From NCBI RefSeq assembly GCF_002835735.1, contig NZ_PISD01000007.1, forward strand, positions 62,001-126,000: DNA of 64,000 bases, given 5' to 3'. Made by a program: the position numbers and the translations under genes. The notes under the pieces are model-generated. The model was given only the letters and a program-made list of their open reading frames with translations. It ran no database searches and was not told the origin of the DNA. Shown piece after piece: positions 9,855 through 18,025 of this stretch (position 1 is its first letter; every line of letters begins with the position of its first letter). The DNA is from Cytobacillus horneckiae (GTDB lineage: Bacteria > Bacillota > Bacilli > Bacillales > Cytobacillaceae).

Positions 9855-10802
9855 CTAAACCTTGTTTTTTTCAAAATATTGCTGGGCTGACGCTTTATCC
9901 TTTGTAATTTGAGCAACCAGCTCCTCAATACCATTAAACTTTCGTTCGCTGCGCAAGTGCTGGTGCCATTCTACAATAACCTCTTCACCATAAATATCCT
10001 CGTCAAAATCAAAGATATTTACTTCTACAGAAGGCTTCTCCAAGTTGTCGTGAAATGTTGGTTTATACCCTAAATTACACACACCTTCACGCCACTCATT
10101 GCGAACGAAGATTTTAACCGCATATACACCAACTGGAGGAATGATAAAGGCAGCATTAGGCTGTACATTTGCAGTGGGAAATCCAAGCTTTCTGCCTCGC
10201 TGATCCCCCTGGACAACTATACCAGCCAAGGAATAGAATCGTCCAAGCAAAGCTGGAATATGTTCTACTTGACCATCACGAATATAGCGCCTAATGAGTG
10301 TGGAGCTGACTTTTTCCTCACCTTTTTTCAGCTTTGGAACAGTCGTATAAGTAAACTGATTACGTGAATGGTGCGGCAATGTCTCCATCGTACCCTTACC
10401 CATCCGACCATAGGAATAATCAAATCCAGCTGTTACATGCTTTACATTCAAATCAATAACATACTGATCGATAAATTCTTGTGGTAATAATTGAGCAAAT
10501 TCCTTCGAAAAGTGGATGATAAATAAATAATCAATCCCTAATTGTGAAACGATTTTAATTTTTTCGTTGATTGGTGTAATATACTCTATTTCCCCTACAT
10601 TTTTCCCTAGTACGACAGAAGGGTGCGGATCAAAAGTCATTACAGCACTTTTTAAACCTAAGCGGGCGGCTTCTTCCTTGGCTCTTAGCATAACTTTTTG
10701 ATGTCCTAAATGAACGCCATCAAAAAAGCCGAGCGCCATTGATAATGGAGGAAGATCATCCTTGTTTAATTGATGGGGATGTTGAATCTTAATAACTTCC
10801 AT
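9855..10802 (-). CDS. ribC: Bifunctional riboflavin kinase / FMN adenylyltransferase
   Basis: RibC (RibF) phosphorylates riboflavin to FMN and adenylates FMN to FAD. The N-terminal FAD synthetase domain carries the nucleotidyltransferase motif FFDGVHLGHQ near residue 28. The C-terminal flavokinase domain carries GRKLGFPTAN and GVYAVKI. The 315 aa are normal. The SD AAGGTG is 7 nt before the ATG. It is downstream of truB by 68 bp and ahead of rpsO, as in B. subtilis. No FMN riboswitch is visible near it. Confidence 0.96.
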   Translation of the reverse strand: MEVIKIQHPHQLNKDDLPPLSMALGFFDGVHLGHQKVMLRAKEEAARLGLKSAVMTFDPHPSVVLGKNVGEIEYITPINEKIKIVSQLGIDYLFIIHFSKEFAQLLPQEFIDQYVIDLNVKHVTAGFDYSYGRMGKGTMETLPHHSRNQFTYTTVPKLKKGEEKVSSTLIRRYIRDGQVEHIPALLGRFYSLAGIVVQGDQRGRKLGFPTANVQPNAAFIIPPVGVYAVKIFVRNEWREGVCNLGYKPTFHDNLEKPSVEVNIFDFDEDIYGEEVIVEWHQHLRSERKFNGIEELVAQITKDKASAQQYFEKNKV

Positions 10803-10871
10803 GATGATTCACCTTTTTTTATTGTTTAGCAAAAGTGTTAAAAATGAACAAACACTCTAATGCTTCATAAA

Positions 10872-11786
10872 TTAATCAATCGCTAGAACCTTTGTCGGCT
10901 TCATCAATCCAGGCTTGCTCGGATGATGAATATACAGTGCCAAGGCTTTATGATTTTCCGATTCAATCATAATCGGACCTTCAATCTCTTTTAATTGCTC
11001 AGGTATGCTAATAACAGCACCATTTTTTACTTTCTCTGCTACTTTATCATTTATTTGATATTTCGGCAAATGAGAAATCCCTAATTCTAGAGGCATAAGC
11101 ACTTGATCCATTGATTCATCGACCATATGTTTTTCAATCTGTTCGAACGTGAAACAATCGTCTAATGAGAACGACGCCGACCTTGTTCTTATCAGTTCTG
11201 ACATATGTGCCGGATAACCTAATGCCTGTCCAATCATAACAGCTAAGGTTCGAATATATGTCCCTTTACTGCAAGTGACGCGAAAGCGAAATTTGATTGT
11301 TTCACCTGTAAAGATTGCGCGGTCGTCAAGCAGCTGCAGCTCATATATATTGACTTTCCTTGTTGGCCTTTCCACTTCGATGCCCTGCCTTGCATACTCA
11401 TACAGCTTTTTACCCCTTACCTTGACTGCGGAATACATCGGCGGAGTCTGTTCAATTGTTCCAACAAATGATTTAAGCACTGATTCAATTTGTTCTCTTG
11501 TGAATGATTGATTCACTTTCTTTTGTTCAACAATATCACCTGAAGCATCTTCAGTTGTCGTTGTCCACCCAAGTGTAACTTCCCCTTCATACTGCTTTCC
11601 TGCGTCTGTAATATACTCTGCAACTTTAGTTGCCCTTCCAATACAAATCGGCAGAACGCCAGTCACATCAGGATCCAATGTACCTGTATGACCAATTCTC
11701 TTCATTTTCAATATTTTGCGCAGCCTAAATACACAATCATGCGAAGTCATTCCCTTAGGCTTTAATAACGGGATAATTCCTTCCAC
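10872..11786 (-). CDS. truB: tRNA pseudouridine(55) synthase
   Basis: TruB makes pseudouridine-55 in the T loop of elongator tRNAs. The catalytic aspartate lies in GTLDPDVTGVLP near residue 40, and the family opening GIIPLLKPKGMTSHD is intact. The 304 aa include the C-terminal PUA-like tail ending in KPTKVLAID. Its upstream neighbour rbfA is followed by a strong terminator and a 368-bp gap with repeats, so truB is probably less tightly coupled to the infB operon here than in B. subtilis. A promoter for truB was not identified. Confidence 0.96.
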   Translation of the reverse strand: MEGIIPLLKPKGMTSHDCVFRLRKILKMKRIGHTGTLDPDVTGVLPICIGRATKVAEYITDAGKQYEGEVTLGWTTTTEDASGDIVEQKKVNQSFTREQIESVLKSFVGTIEQTPPMYSAVKVRGKKLYEYARQGIEVERPTRKVNIYELQLLDDRAIFTGETIKFRFRVTCSKGTYIRTLAVMIGQALGYPAHMSELIRTRSASFSLDDCFTFEQIEKHMVDESMDQVLMPLELGISHLPKYQINDKVAEKVKNGAVISIPEQLKEIEGPIMIESENHKALALYIHHPSKPGLMKPTKVLAID

Positions 11787-11803
11787 AGGATAAACCTCCT
11801 ATA

Positions 11804-11915
11804 AGAAAAGCGCAGGCACGTTGCTCATCACCGTACGAACTGGCAGGTCATCGATATTGAGATATAGGAAGGAGATACCTGTAGTTTGATTGGCGGTAGA
11901 CGCCTGAGCTAGACA
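11804..11915. repeat. Dispersed structured repeat, copy A1
   Basis: Starts AGAAAAGCGCAGGCACGTTG and ends GACGCCTGAGCTAGACA. These ends match copies B (24094) and C (43017). Inside is a small inverted repeat, CAGGT with ACCTG. It lies between truB and rbfA on the non-coding side of the rbfA terminator. No ORF is present. Confidence 0.7.
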
Positions 11916-11949
11916 TTATTCAAAATTAAACGATTTCTTTTTATTTTCA

Positions 11950-12087
11950 AGAATAGTGCAGACGCCTTACAAACTGTAAGGACATCGACAAAGCTATAGG
12001 AAACACGAAGTGCGTGTGCGATTTCATTTGACTAGTTGCTAGCGTGATGATTCGCAGTTGTTTGGTGGTAGACGCATTGGCTAAGAC
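11950..12087. repeat. Dispersed structured repeat, diverged copy A2
   Basis: A second, diverged unit directly after A1. It starts AGAATAGTGCAGACGCCTTAC and its end, GGTGGTAGACGCATTGGCTA, parallels A1's GGCGGTAGACGCCTGAGCTA. A shared internal segment (CATCGA followed by TATAGGAA) supports common origin. It contains the hairpin CCTTAC/GTAAGG. Together A1 and A2 fill most of the 368-bp truB-rbfA gap. Confidence 0.6.
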
Positions 12088-12125
12088 CCATTATAAATTT
12101 CTATACCAATGTGGGCGTCATAAAA

Positions 12126-12149
12126 AAGGATAGACATTAGTCTATCCTT
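12126..12149 (-). terminator. Terminator after rbfA
   Basis: A perfect 10-bp stem, AAGGATAGAC/GTCTATCCTT, with a 4-nt loop runs into TTTTTTA on the minus strand. It lies 5 bp after the rbfA stop and should end the rimP-nusA-infB operon before truB. Confidence 0.92.
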
Positions 12150-12154
12150 CCAGC

Positions 12155-12520
12155 TTATTCATCTTTATCTTTTGACTGTTCTTCATCCTGTATTTGATGG
12201 AGCAATGATTCAATTCGATTTCCGTAATCAATCGATTCATCAAATTCAAATAGAATTTCCGGTGTTTTACGCAATCTGATCCTTTGACCAATTTCGGAAC
12301 GGATAAAGCCTTTTGCTTTAGCCAATCCTCTAAGCGTATTTTCCCTTTGTTCTTCATCACCTAAAACAGAGATAAAAACAGTAGCCTGTTGAAGATCGCC
12401 TGTCACTTGTACATCGGTTACCGTTACAAAGCCAATGCGTGGGTCTTTGATTTTTCGGCCGATGATTTCACCAAGCTCTTTTTTCATTTGTTCTCCAACT
12501 CTGTTCGATCTAAGGCTCAT
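12155..12520 (-). CDS. rbfA: Ribosome-binding factor A
   Basis: RbfA is a KH-fold assembly factor for late 30S maturation and cold adaptation. The 121-aa protein starts [20 protein letters not shown] and contains the conserved [20 protein letters not shown]. The C-terminal tail is rich in Asp, Glu, Lys and Gln. It follows ylxP by 16 bp, in the conserved operon infB-ylxP-rbfA, and is the last gene before a strong terminator. Confidence 0.96.
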   Translation of the reverse strand: MSLRSNRVGEQMKKELGEIIGRKIKDPRIGFVTVTDVQVTGDLQQATVFISVLGDEEQRENTLRGLAKAKGFIRSEIGQRIRLRKTPEILFEFDESIDYGNRIESLLHQIQDEEQSKDKDE

Positions 12521-12536
12521 TTTTTACACCTCTTTT

Positions 12537-12818
12537 TTAAAGCCATTCTATGTCAGTAATTGTCCGTTCAATTTCTGGAAATGAATCGATCAGCTTTAAA
12601 GCATTTTGCAATTCCAATTCTGTTGATTGCTTGGAAGAGGAGACTGCCACAATGGCAATCTTTGTTCTCTGCCAAGTATCTTGAAATTCAACCTCTGCTG
12701 CAGAAATATTGAACCTTTGTTTGAGACGAGACAAAATACGCTGTAGAACAGCCCGTTTTTCTTTTAATGAATGAGAATCATATATGATGCATTCACAGGC
12801 TGCTAGCCCAATAATCAT
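12537..12818 (-). CDS. ylxP: YlxP, DUF503 family protein
   Basis: A 93-aa DUF503 protein beginning [20 protein letters not shown], with the family [20 protein letters not shown] segment. Function is not firmly established; homologues sit between infB and rbfA in most Firmicutes, which suggests a link to ribosome assembly or translation. Its ATG overlaps the infB stop by 4 nt, implying translational coupling. Confidence 0.92.
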   Translation of the reverse strand: MIIGLAACECIIYDSHSLKEKRAVLQRILSRLKQRFNISAAEVEFQDTWQRTKIAIVAVSSSKQSTELELQNALKLIDSFPEIERTITDIEWL

Positions 12819-14995
12819 TTACGCTCAATCTCTTCCATTACATAAGCTTCTATGACGTCGCCTTCCTTTACGTCATTATAGTTTTTAATTGTAATACCGC
12901 ATTCGTATCCTGTTGCTACTTCCTTCGCATCGTCCTTGAAGCGTTTTAGCGCATCAATTTCTCCTTCGAAAATAACAACGCCATCACGAATCAGGCGAAT
13001 TCCGCTGTCTCTCGTAATTTTACCTTCAGTAACATATGAGCCTGCGATCGTACCAATTTTAGAAACTTTAAACGTTTGGCGAACTTCAGCTTGCCCAATA
13101 ATTTTCTCTTCAAATTCAGGGTCAAGCATCCCTTTCATTGCCAATTCGATTTCTTCAATTACGTTATAAATAATTCTATGCAGGCGGATATCAACATCTT
13201 CAGCATCTGCAGCACGCTTTGCATTGTTATCAGGTCGGACGTTGAATCCAATAACAATCGCATTAAATGCTGCCGCTAATGTAATATCTGATTCATTGAT
13301 TGCTCCTGCACCAGTATGAAGAATTCGGACTTTAACACCTTCTACATCAATTTTATTTAATGCAGAAGTTAAAGCCTCAGCAGAACCTTGAACATCCGCT
13401 TTAACTACGATATTTAAGTCTTTCATTTCCCCTTGCTTCATATGTTCAAACAAATTATCCAAGCTTACTCTTGTTTTTTCAGAACGCTGTGCTTGAAGTG
13501 CCAATTGCGCTCTTGCTTCCCCTACTTGACGAGCTGTCTTTTCATCATCTAGGACGGCAAAACGATCTCCTGCTTGTGGAACTTCGTTTAAACCAGTGAT
13601 TTCTACCGGTGTGGAAGGACCAGCCACTTTCACACGACGGCCAAGGTCATTTACCATTGCACGTACGCGGCCAAAAGTGTTACCTACAACAATTGGGTCA
13701 CCAACTTTTAGAGTACCGTTTTGAACTAATAATGTTGCGACGGAGCCGCGGCCTTTGTCTAATTGTGCTTCGATAACTGTTCCAACTGCATTGCGGTTAG
13801 GATTTGCTTTATATTCCTCTACTTCACTTACAAGCAGGATCATTTCAAGCAGTTCATCTATTCCTTCCCCTTTAATAGCAGAAAGAGGTACAAAGATTGT
13901 TTCCCCGCCCCAAGCTTCTGGAATTAATCCGTGTTCCGTTAATTCCTGCATGACGCGATCAGGATTAGCGGCTTCTTTATCCATTTTATTGACTGCAACG
14001 ATAATTGGTACCTCAGCTGCTTTCGCATGGTTAATCGCCTCAATTGTTTGTGGCATTACACCATCATCAGCTGCAACAACAAGGATAGTGATATCTGTGA
14101 TTTTAGCACCACGTGCACGCATCGTTGTAAATGCAGCATGTCCTGGCGTATCTAGGAATGTAATTTTCTTGCCGTTATCTTCAACTTGATAAGCGCCAAT
14201 ATGCTGCGTAATTCCTCCGGCTTCACCGGCTGTTACTTTTGTATGTCTGATTGAATCCAGTAACGTCGTTTTACCATGGTCAACATGTCCCATGATTGTA
14301 ACAACTGAAGGACGTTCAACTAATTCAGCATTATCATCTTCAGTGAAGTATACTTCTAAATCAGTTGTATCGATTGCGATTTCCTCTTCAACCTCAACGC
14401 CGTATTCTCCAGCGATAAGTTCGATTGAGTCTTTATCAAGGTCCTGGTTAATCGTAGCCATAACACCAAGCATGAATAGTTTTTTAATGATTTCTGACGG
14501 CTCACGATGAAGCTTCTTCGCTAGCTCCGCTACTGTTAAAGATTCTGTAAATGTAATTTTAGCTGGCAGCTCTTTTACTTTTTTAGGAGCAGGTGGCGCT
14601 GCTGGTGCTTGCTGCTGCTTCCCTTTATTTTTATTCTTATTATTTTTGTTTTTATTATTTTGATTAAAGCTGCCTTTATTATTCTTGTTAAAAGGCTTGT
14701 TTTGTCCGCCAGGCTTGTTGCCTGCTGGTTTAGCGTTTCCGCCTTTATTTGGAGCGGACGTTTTATCTCCAGCTTTTACATTTTTGTTACCACTGTTATT
14801 TGGCTGTTGATTTTGCTTTTGCGGTTGTTTATCTTCTTGTTTGTTGTAGATGCCGTCAAGCTTTGTAACTGCATCCGGTTCAATTGTTGTCATATGATTT
14901 GAAACCTCGATATTCATGTCTTTTAATTTGGTAATTACGTCTTTACTAGAAATGTTATGCTTCTTAGCATATTCGTAAACGCGTATTTTACTCAT
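12815..14995 (-). CDS. infB: Translation initiation factor IF-2
   Basis: IF-2 is the GTPase that brings fMet-tRNA to the 30S and promotes subunit joining. The 726 aa comprise an N-terminal IF2N helix domain ([20 protein letters not shown]), a low-complexity Asn/Lys/Gln/Gly linker at about residues 50-130, a second IF2N domain, the G domain with G1 [14 protein letters not shown]3 DTPGHAAF and G4 NKMD, then the IF2 C-terminal domains. GGGGGTG lies 5 nt before the ATG. The linker composition is typical of bacilli and varies fast between species. Downstream ylxP overlaps its stop. Confidence 0.98.
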   Translation of the reverse strand: MSKIRVYEYAKKHNISSKDVITKLKDMNIEVSNHMTTIEPDAVTKLDGIYNKQEDKQPQKQNQQPNNSGNKNVKAGDKTSAPNKGGNAKPAGNKPGGQNKPFNKNNKGSFNQNNKNKNNKNKNKGKQQQAPAAPPAPKKVKELPAKITFTESLTVAELAKKLHREPSEIIKKLFMLGVMATINQDLDKDSIELIAGEYGVEVEEEIAIDTTDLEVYFTEDDNAELVERPSVVTIMGHVDHGKTTLLDSIRHTKVTAGEAGGITQHIGAYQVEDNGKKITFLDTPGHAAFTTMRARGAKITDITILVVAADDGVMPQTIEAINHAKAAEVPIIVAVNKMDKEAANPDRVMQELTEHGLIPEAWGGETIFVPLSAIKGEGIDELLEMILLVSEVEEYKANPNRNAVGTVIEAQLDKGRGSVATLLVQNGTLKVGDPIVVGNTFGRVRAMVNDLGRRVKVAGPSTPVEITGLNEVPQAGDRFAVLDDEKTARQVGEARAQLALQAQRSEKTRVSLDNLFEHMKQGEMKDLNIVVKADVQGSAEALTSALNKIDVEGVKVRILHTGAGAINESDITLAAAFNAIVIGFNVRPDNNAKRAADAEDVDIRLHRIIYNVIEEIELAMKGMLDPEFEEKIIGQAEVRQTFKVSKIGTIAGSYVTEGKITRDSGIRLIRDGVVIFEGEIDALKRFKDDAKEVATGYECGITIKNYNDVKEGDVIEAYVMEEIERK

Positions 14996-15014
14996 GTTTT
15001 CACCCCCGCTAGAA

Positions 15015-15329
15015 TTAATCGAGCAACGTCAACAGCTTTTTTGCAAATCCATCATCTAATATTGCTACTACTACCCGCGCTTCCTTACCTATGGCATTAC
15101 CTAGAACTTCACGGTTTTCAACAATTTTATAAGGAACTCGATATGATTTACATTTATCTGTCACTTTTTTTGCTGTATTAGCAGATGCATCTGCTGACAG
15201 CAAAATGAGCTTCGCTTTACCGTTTCTAATTTCCTTAACAGCAAGCTCTTCACCCGAAGTGATTTTCCGTGCCCGATTGGCCAAGCCAAGCAATGACATC
15301 CACTTATTCGTATTCATATGGAACGTCAT
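15015..15329 (-). CDS. ylxQ: YlxQ, L7Ae family RNA-binding protein
   Basis: An L7Ae/L30e/S12e-type RNA-binding protein of about 100 aa; B. subtilis YlxQ is a paralogue of RplGB/YbxF. The conserved [11 protein letters not shown] opening and the [13 protein letters not shown] segment are present. Two starts are possible: ATG 15329, overlapping the ylxR stop by 4 nt, and ATG 15317 (MNTNKW), which matches the B. subtilis N-terminus but lies 14 nt from the AAGGAG. The 15329 start is listed for SD reasons; certainty is low. Confidence 0.9.
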   Translation of the reverse strand: MTFHMNTNKWMSLLGLANRARKITSGEELAVKEIRNGKAKLILLSADASANTAKKVTDKCKSYRVPYKIVENREVLGNAIGKEARVVVAILDDGFAKKLLTLLD

Positions 15330-15601
15330 TTCTCCTTCTCTATAAGCTGTAATAGCTCTTCATAAATCGAATCATCGATGGATACATCTAAATGATTTGC
15401 TAAAATATTTTTTTTCTTAGCAAGTAAAACGGCTTCCTTGCTTTTTGTGAGGTATGCACCGCGTCCCGATTTCTTGCCTGTTAAATCTACAGAAACTTCC
15501 CCTTCTTTAGAACGAACGATCCGAACAAGCTCCTTCTTAGGCATCATTTCACCTGTAGCCACACATTTGCGCAAAGGTATTTTTTTCCGTTGGTTCACCA
15601 T
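15326..15601 (-). CDS. ylxR: YlxR, DUF448 RNA-binding protein
   Basis: A 91-aa YlxR/RnpM family protein with the hallmark [20 protein letters not shown] and GRGAYL motifs. Family members bind RNA and recent work links them to RNase P modulation (RnpM). It sits in the nusA-ylxR-ylxQ-infB order. AAGGGGTG is 4-5 nt before the ATG. The stop overlaps the ylxQ start region. Confidence 0.94.
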   Translation of the reverse strand: MVNQRKKIPLRKCVATGEMMPKKELVRIVRSKEGEVSVDLTGKKSGRGAYLTKSKEAVLLAKKKNILANHLDVSIDDSIYEELLQLIEKEK

Positions 15602-15611
15602 CCATCACCCC

Positions 15612-16745
15612 TTATTCCTTATCTTCAGGGAATGTATATTCAACCTCTTGGTCCTCATCATCATCACTGAAGCTTAGAAGCGGCTCTTCATCACGAGGAA
15701 AGATTCCGGATTCTCTTGCTTCTGTTTCAGATTTTATGTCGATCTTCCATCCGGTTAATTTTGCAGCTAATCTAGCATTTTGACCACGTTTACCAATTGC
15801 CAATGACAATTGATAGTCAGGAACAATGACTGTAGTCGCCTTATCTTCTTCATTTACAATTACATCCAGTACTTTAGAAGGACTTAACGCATTTGCAACA
15901 AAGACAACAGGATCAGCAGACCACTTAACGATATCTATTTTTTCGCCTTTTAGTTCATTAACAACCGCTTGAACACGAGAACCTTTAGGTCCTACACAAG
16001 AACCGACTGGATCTACTTCAGGATTATCGGAATGAACAGAAATTTTTGATCTGTCTCCTGCTTCACGTGCAACTGACTTCAATTCAACAGTACCATCATA
16101 GATTTCCGGCACTTCAATTTCAAATAATCGTTTCAATAAACCAGGATGCGTTCTTGAAACAAATATTTGTGGTCCTTTAGTCGTTTTTTCAACCTTTGTT
16201 AAGAATACTTTAATTCTATCATGGGGACGATACTGCTCATTCGGCATTTGTTCGTTCACTGGTAAAATCGCTTCTATTTTCCCTAAGCTGACATAAATGA
16301 ACTTCGGATCCTGGCGCTGAACAATACCGGTCATAATATCTTCTTCACGATCGATAAATTCAGAATAAATGATTCCTCTTTCAGCTTCCCGAACACGCTG
16401 TGTGACAACCTGCTTTGCTGTTTGTGCAGCAATACGGCCGAAATCCTTCGGTGTTACTTCCATTTCGACAATATCTTCTACTACATAATTAGGATTTATC
16501 TTTTGTGCATCTTCCACAGAAATTTCCAGTCTAGGATCAAACACTTCGTCCACAACTTCTTTGCGGGCAAATACTTTCATTGTTCCGCTGCCTAAATTTA
16601 AATCAATGCGTACATTCTGTGCTTGATTGAAGTTTCTGCGGTAGGCTGACACAAGAGCCGCTTCGATTGCTTCGATAATCACATCTCGTGAAATGCCTTT
16701 TTCTTTCTCAAGCAATACTAGAGCATCTAATAATTCACTGCTCAT
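15612..16745 (-). CDS. nusA: Transcription termination/antitermination factor NusA
   Basis: NusA binds RNA polymerase and nascent RNA to modulate pausing, intrinsic termination and rRNA antitermination. The 377-aa protein has the N-terminal RNAP-binding domain (MSSELLDALVLLEKEKGISR), an S1 domain, and two KH domains with GSCVGPKGSRVQA and AIGKRGQNARLAAKL. It lacks the C-terminal acidic repeats of enterobacterial NusA, as usual for Firmicutes, and ends in a short acidic tail. It follows rimP by 57 bp. Confidence 0.97.
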   Translation of the reverse strand: MSSELLDALVLLEKEKGISRDVIIEAIEAALVSAYRRNFNQAQNVRIDLNLGSGTMKVFARKEVVDEVFDPRLEISVEDAQKINPNYVVEDIVEMEVTPKDFGRIAAQTAKQVVTQRVREAERGIIYSEFIDREEDIMTGIVQRQDPKFIYVSLGKIEAILPVNEQMPNEQYRPHDRIKVFLTKVEKTTKGPQIFVSRTHPGLLKRLFEIEVPEIYDGTVELKSVAREAGDRSKISVHSDNPEVDPVGSCVGPKGSRVQAVVNELKGEKIDIVKWSADPVVFVANALSPSKVLDVIVNEEDKATTVIVPDYQLSLAIGKRGQNARLAAKLTGWKIDIKSETEARESGIFPRDEEPLLSFSDDDEDQEVEYTFPEDKE

Positions 16746-16802
16746 GAGATTTTTATCCCCCTTTAATTAAAATACAATTGGTACGTAAATATACTTCTCT
16801 TC

Positions 16803-17273
16803 TTATGAAAAAACCACGGCTAACCGTGCGTTGGCAATTTTACCATAAGGAATTTGAACTGTTTTCTTCCTGGTTTTTATCTGCATGTCAACAGTCACAG
16901 TTTTGCCATCAAATGCTGTTAAGACACCTTCAAAAGTTTTCTCACCATCAATCGGTTCATACGTTTTAATAAATACATTTTTGCCGACTGCTTTTACAAA
17001 ATCCTGCTCTTTTTTAAGAGGGCGTTCTGCTCCCGGTGAAGAGACCTCAAGGAAATAGTTATACGGAATAGGATCAACTTCGTCAAGCTTTTCACTTAAA
17101 CGCTCACTGACCATTCCACACTCCTCAATATCAACGCCAGAGTCCTTGTCAATAAAGACGCGAAGGAACCATTCTTTTCCTTCTTTGACGTATTCAATAT
17201 CAACTAATTCCAGTTGAAGATCGCTTAATATAGGGGTGACTAATTGTTCCACCACTTCAGTCACTTTGCTCAT
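16803..17273 (-). CDS. rimP: Ribosome maturation factor RimP
   Basis: RimP (YlxS) binds the pre-30S and assists its assembly. The 156-aa protein starts [14 protein letters not shown] and contains the conserved [19 protein letters not shown] and [13 protein letters not shown] segments. ATG 17273 has AGGAGGG 6 nt upstream; an ATG immediately before it has only 3 nt. It heads the nusA-infB operon, whose promoter is at 17467-17495, with a leader of about 190 nt that includes the hairpin at 17412-17433. Confidence 0.95.
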   Translation of the reverse strand: MSKVTEVVEQLVTPILSDLQLELVDIEYVKEGKEWFLRVFIDKDSGVDIEECGMVSERLSEKLDEVDPIPYNYFLEVSSPGAERPLKKEQDFVKAVGKNVFIKTYEPIDGEKTFEGVLTAFDGKTVTVDMQIKTRKKTVQIPYGKIANARLAVVFS

Positions 17274-17411
17274 CATATCCCTCCTTTTTCCATCATGTCT
17301 ACATTCTGCTTAGTTGTCATTAATAGCAGCCACTTCATCATCAGGTGGCATGCTTTCTTATAGCATCTACCGGATATCCAATTTTACCAACAAATTCCGT
17401 GAACAAGACGA

Positions 17412-17433
17412 AAGAGTGGGTTTCCCCACTCTT
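17412..17433 (-). promoter_or_regulatory. Hairpin in rimP-nusA leader, attenuator candidate
   Basis: A perfect 9-bp stem, AAGAGTGGG/CCCACTCTT, with a 4-nt loop lies about 30 nt downstream of the predicted transcription start. On the minus strand it is followed by TTTCGTCTTGTT, a weak U-tract. It could be a conditional terminator or a NusA-responsive pause element; nusA autoregulation would be consistent, but that is inference. Confidence 0.5.
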
Positions 17434-17466
17434 GTTTGCGAAGTTATCCGTAGTATTTCCAATAAA

Positions 17467-17495
17467 ACTATACCATAACCATTTTTTTAATGCAA
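17467..17495 (-). promoter_or_regulatory. SigA-type promoter of rimP-nusA-infB operon
   Basis: TTGCAT (17495-17490), a 17-nt spacer and TATAGT (17472-17467) with an extended TGG just before the -10. The strong extended -10 compensates the poor -35. It lies about 190 bp upstream of rimP and downstream of the polC terminator. Confidence 0.6.
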
Positions 17496-17649
17496 ATGGA
17501 ATAGCTGTAAAAAGGATAACAGCAAGGCATTGCTCTCCTCTACACAAAGGTGTAAAGTGGGGCAAACTGAAAGGTGCTTTACTCTTTTGATAGATTGGCT
17601 TGGATCATCAGACAAGAAGCATTAATGAAGGGGGTTTCTGCGGCTTCAG

Positions 17650-17801
17650 TTATATATCGGTTTTATGTCAGTGTACATGCTCTTTTAGTGCCTTCACGGA
17701 GTTAAACGTATTATATCTCTGTGTACACCCTTATTTTTAGCCTCTTCACGGAGACTATATTTTTGTCTGTTAGGCCGCTCAGCTTCAGCCCCTTCACGAA
17801 G
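17650..17801. repeat. Degenerate 52-bp tandem repeat, three units
   Basis: Units at 17650-17701, 17702-17753 and 17754-17801 (52, 52 and 48 nt), each ending in a variant of CTTCACGGAG; units 1 and 2 also share GTGTACA and TTTTTAG-like blocks at the same offsets. A partial CTCCGTAACC follows. The repeat lies in the 750-bp polC-rimP gap, between the polC terminator and the rimP promoter. The rest of the gap (17502-17649 and 17802-17961) has no ORF or clear element. Confidence 0.65.
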
Positions 17802-17961
17802 ATAGATCACATATATCTCCGTAACCGTTTTTTACTTTAATTAGAAATACTGCGAACAAATCTTTTTTCTAAAGCTACATTTAATATAGGCAGGATTTTT
17901 CTAGCTGTTGAAAAAAATACGCAAACCGTGTTTTGAGCGCACACTAGAGAAATTTTAAAAA

Positions 17962-17997
17962 ACAATGCACTTCCATCTTGATGAGGAAGCGCATTGT
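17962..17997 (-). terminator. Terminator after polC
   Basis: Stem ACAATGC/GCATTGT plus CTTCC/GGAAG (one mismatch between the two helices) with a 10-nt loop, followed by TTTTTTAAAA on the minus strand. It lies 28 bp after the polC stop. Confidence 0.9.
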
Positions 17998-18025
17998 CCT
18001 TGACTTTTGCTCTATTACGAATAGT

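Noticed and set aside
13755-14189. 144-codon plus-strand frame inside infB
   Set aside because: Antisense to the IF-2 G domain, Ser/Ile-rich with no motif; a shadow of the true gene.
14590-14830. Low-complexity stretch in infB as a possible repeat element or frame error
   Set aside because: Asn/Lys/Gln-rich linkers of this kind are normal between the IF2 N-terminal domains in bacilli and the frame is open.
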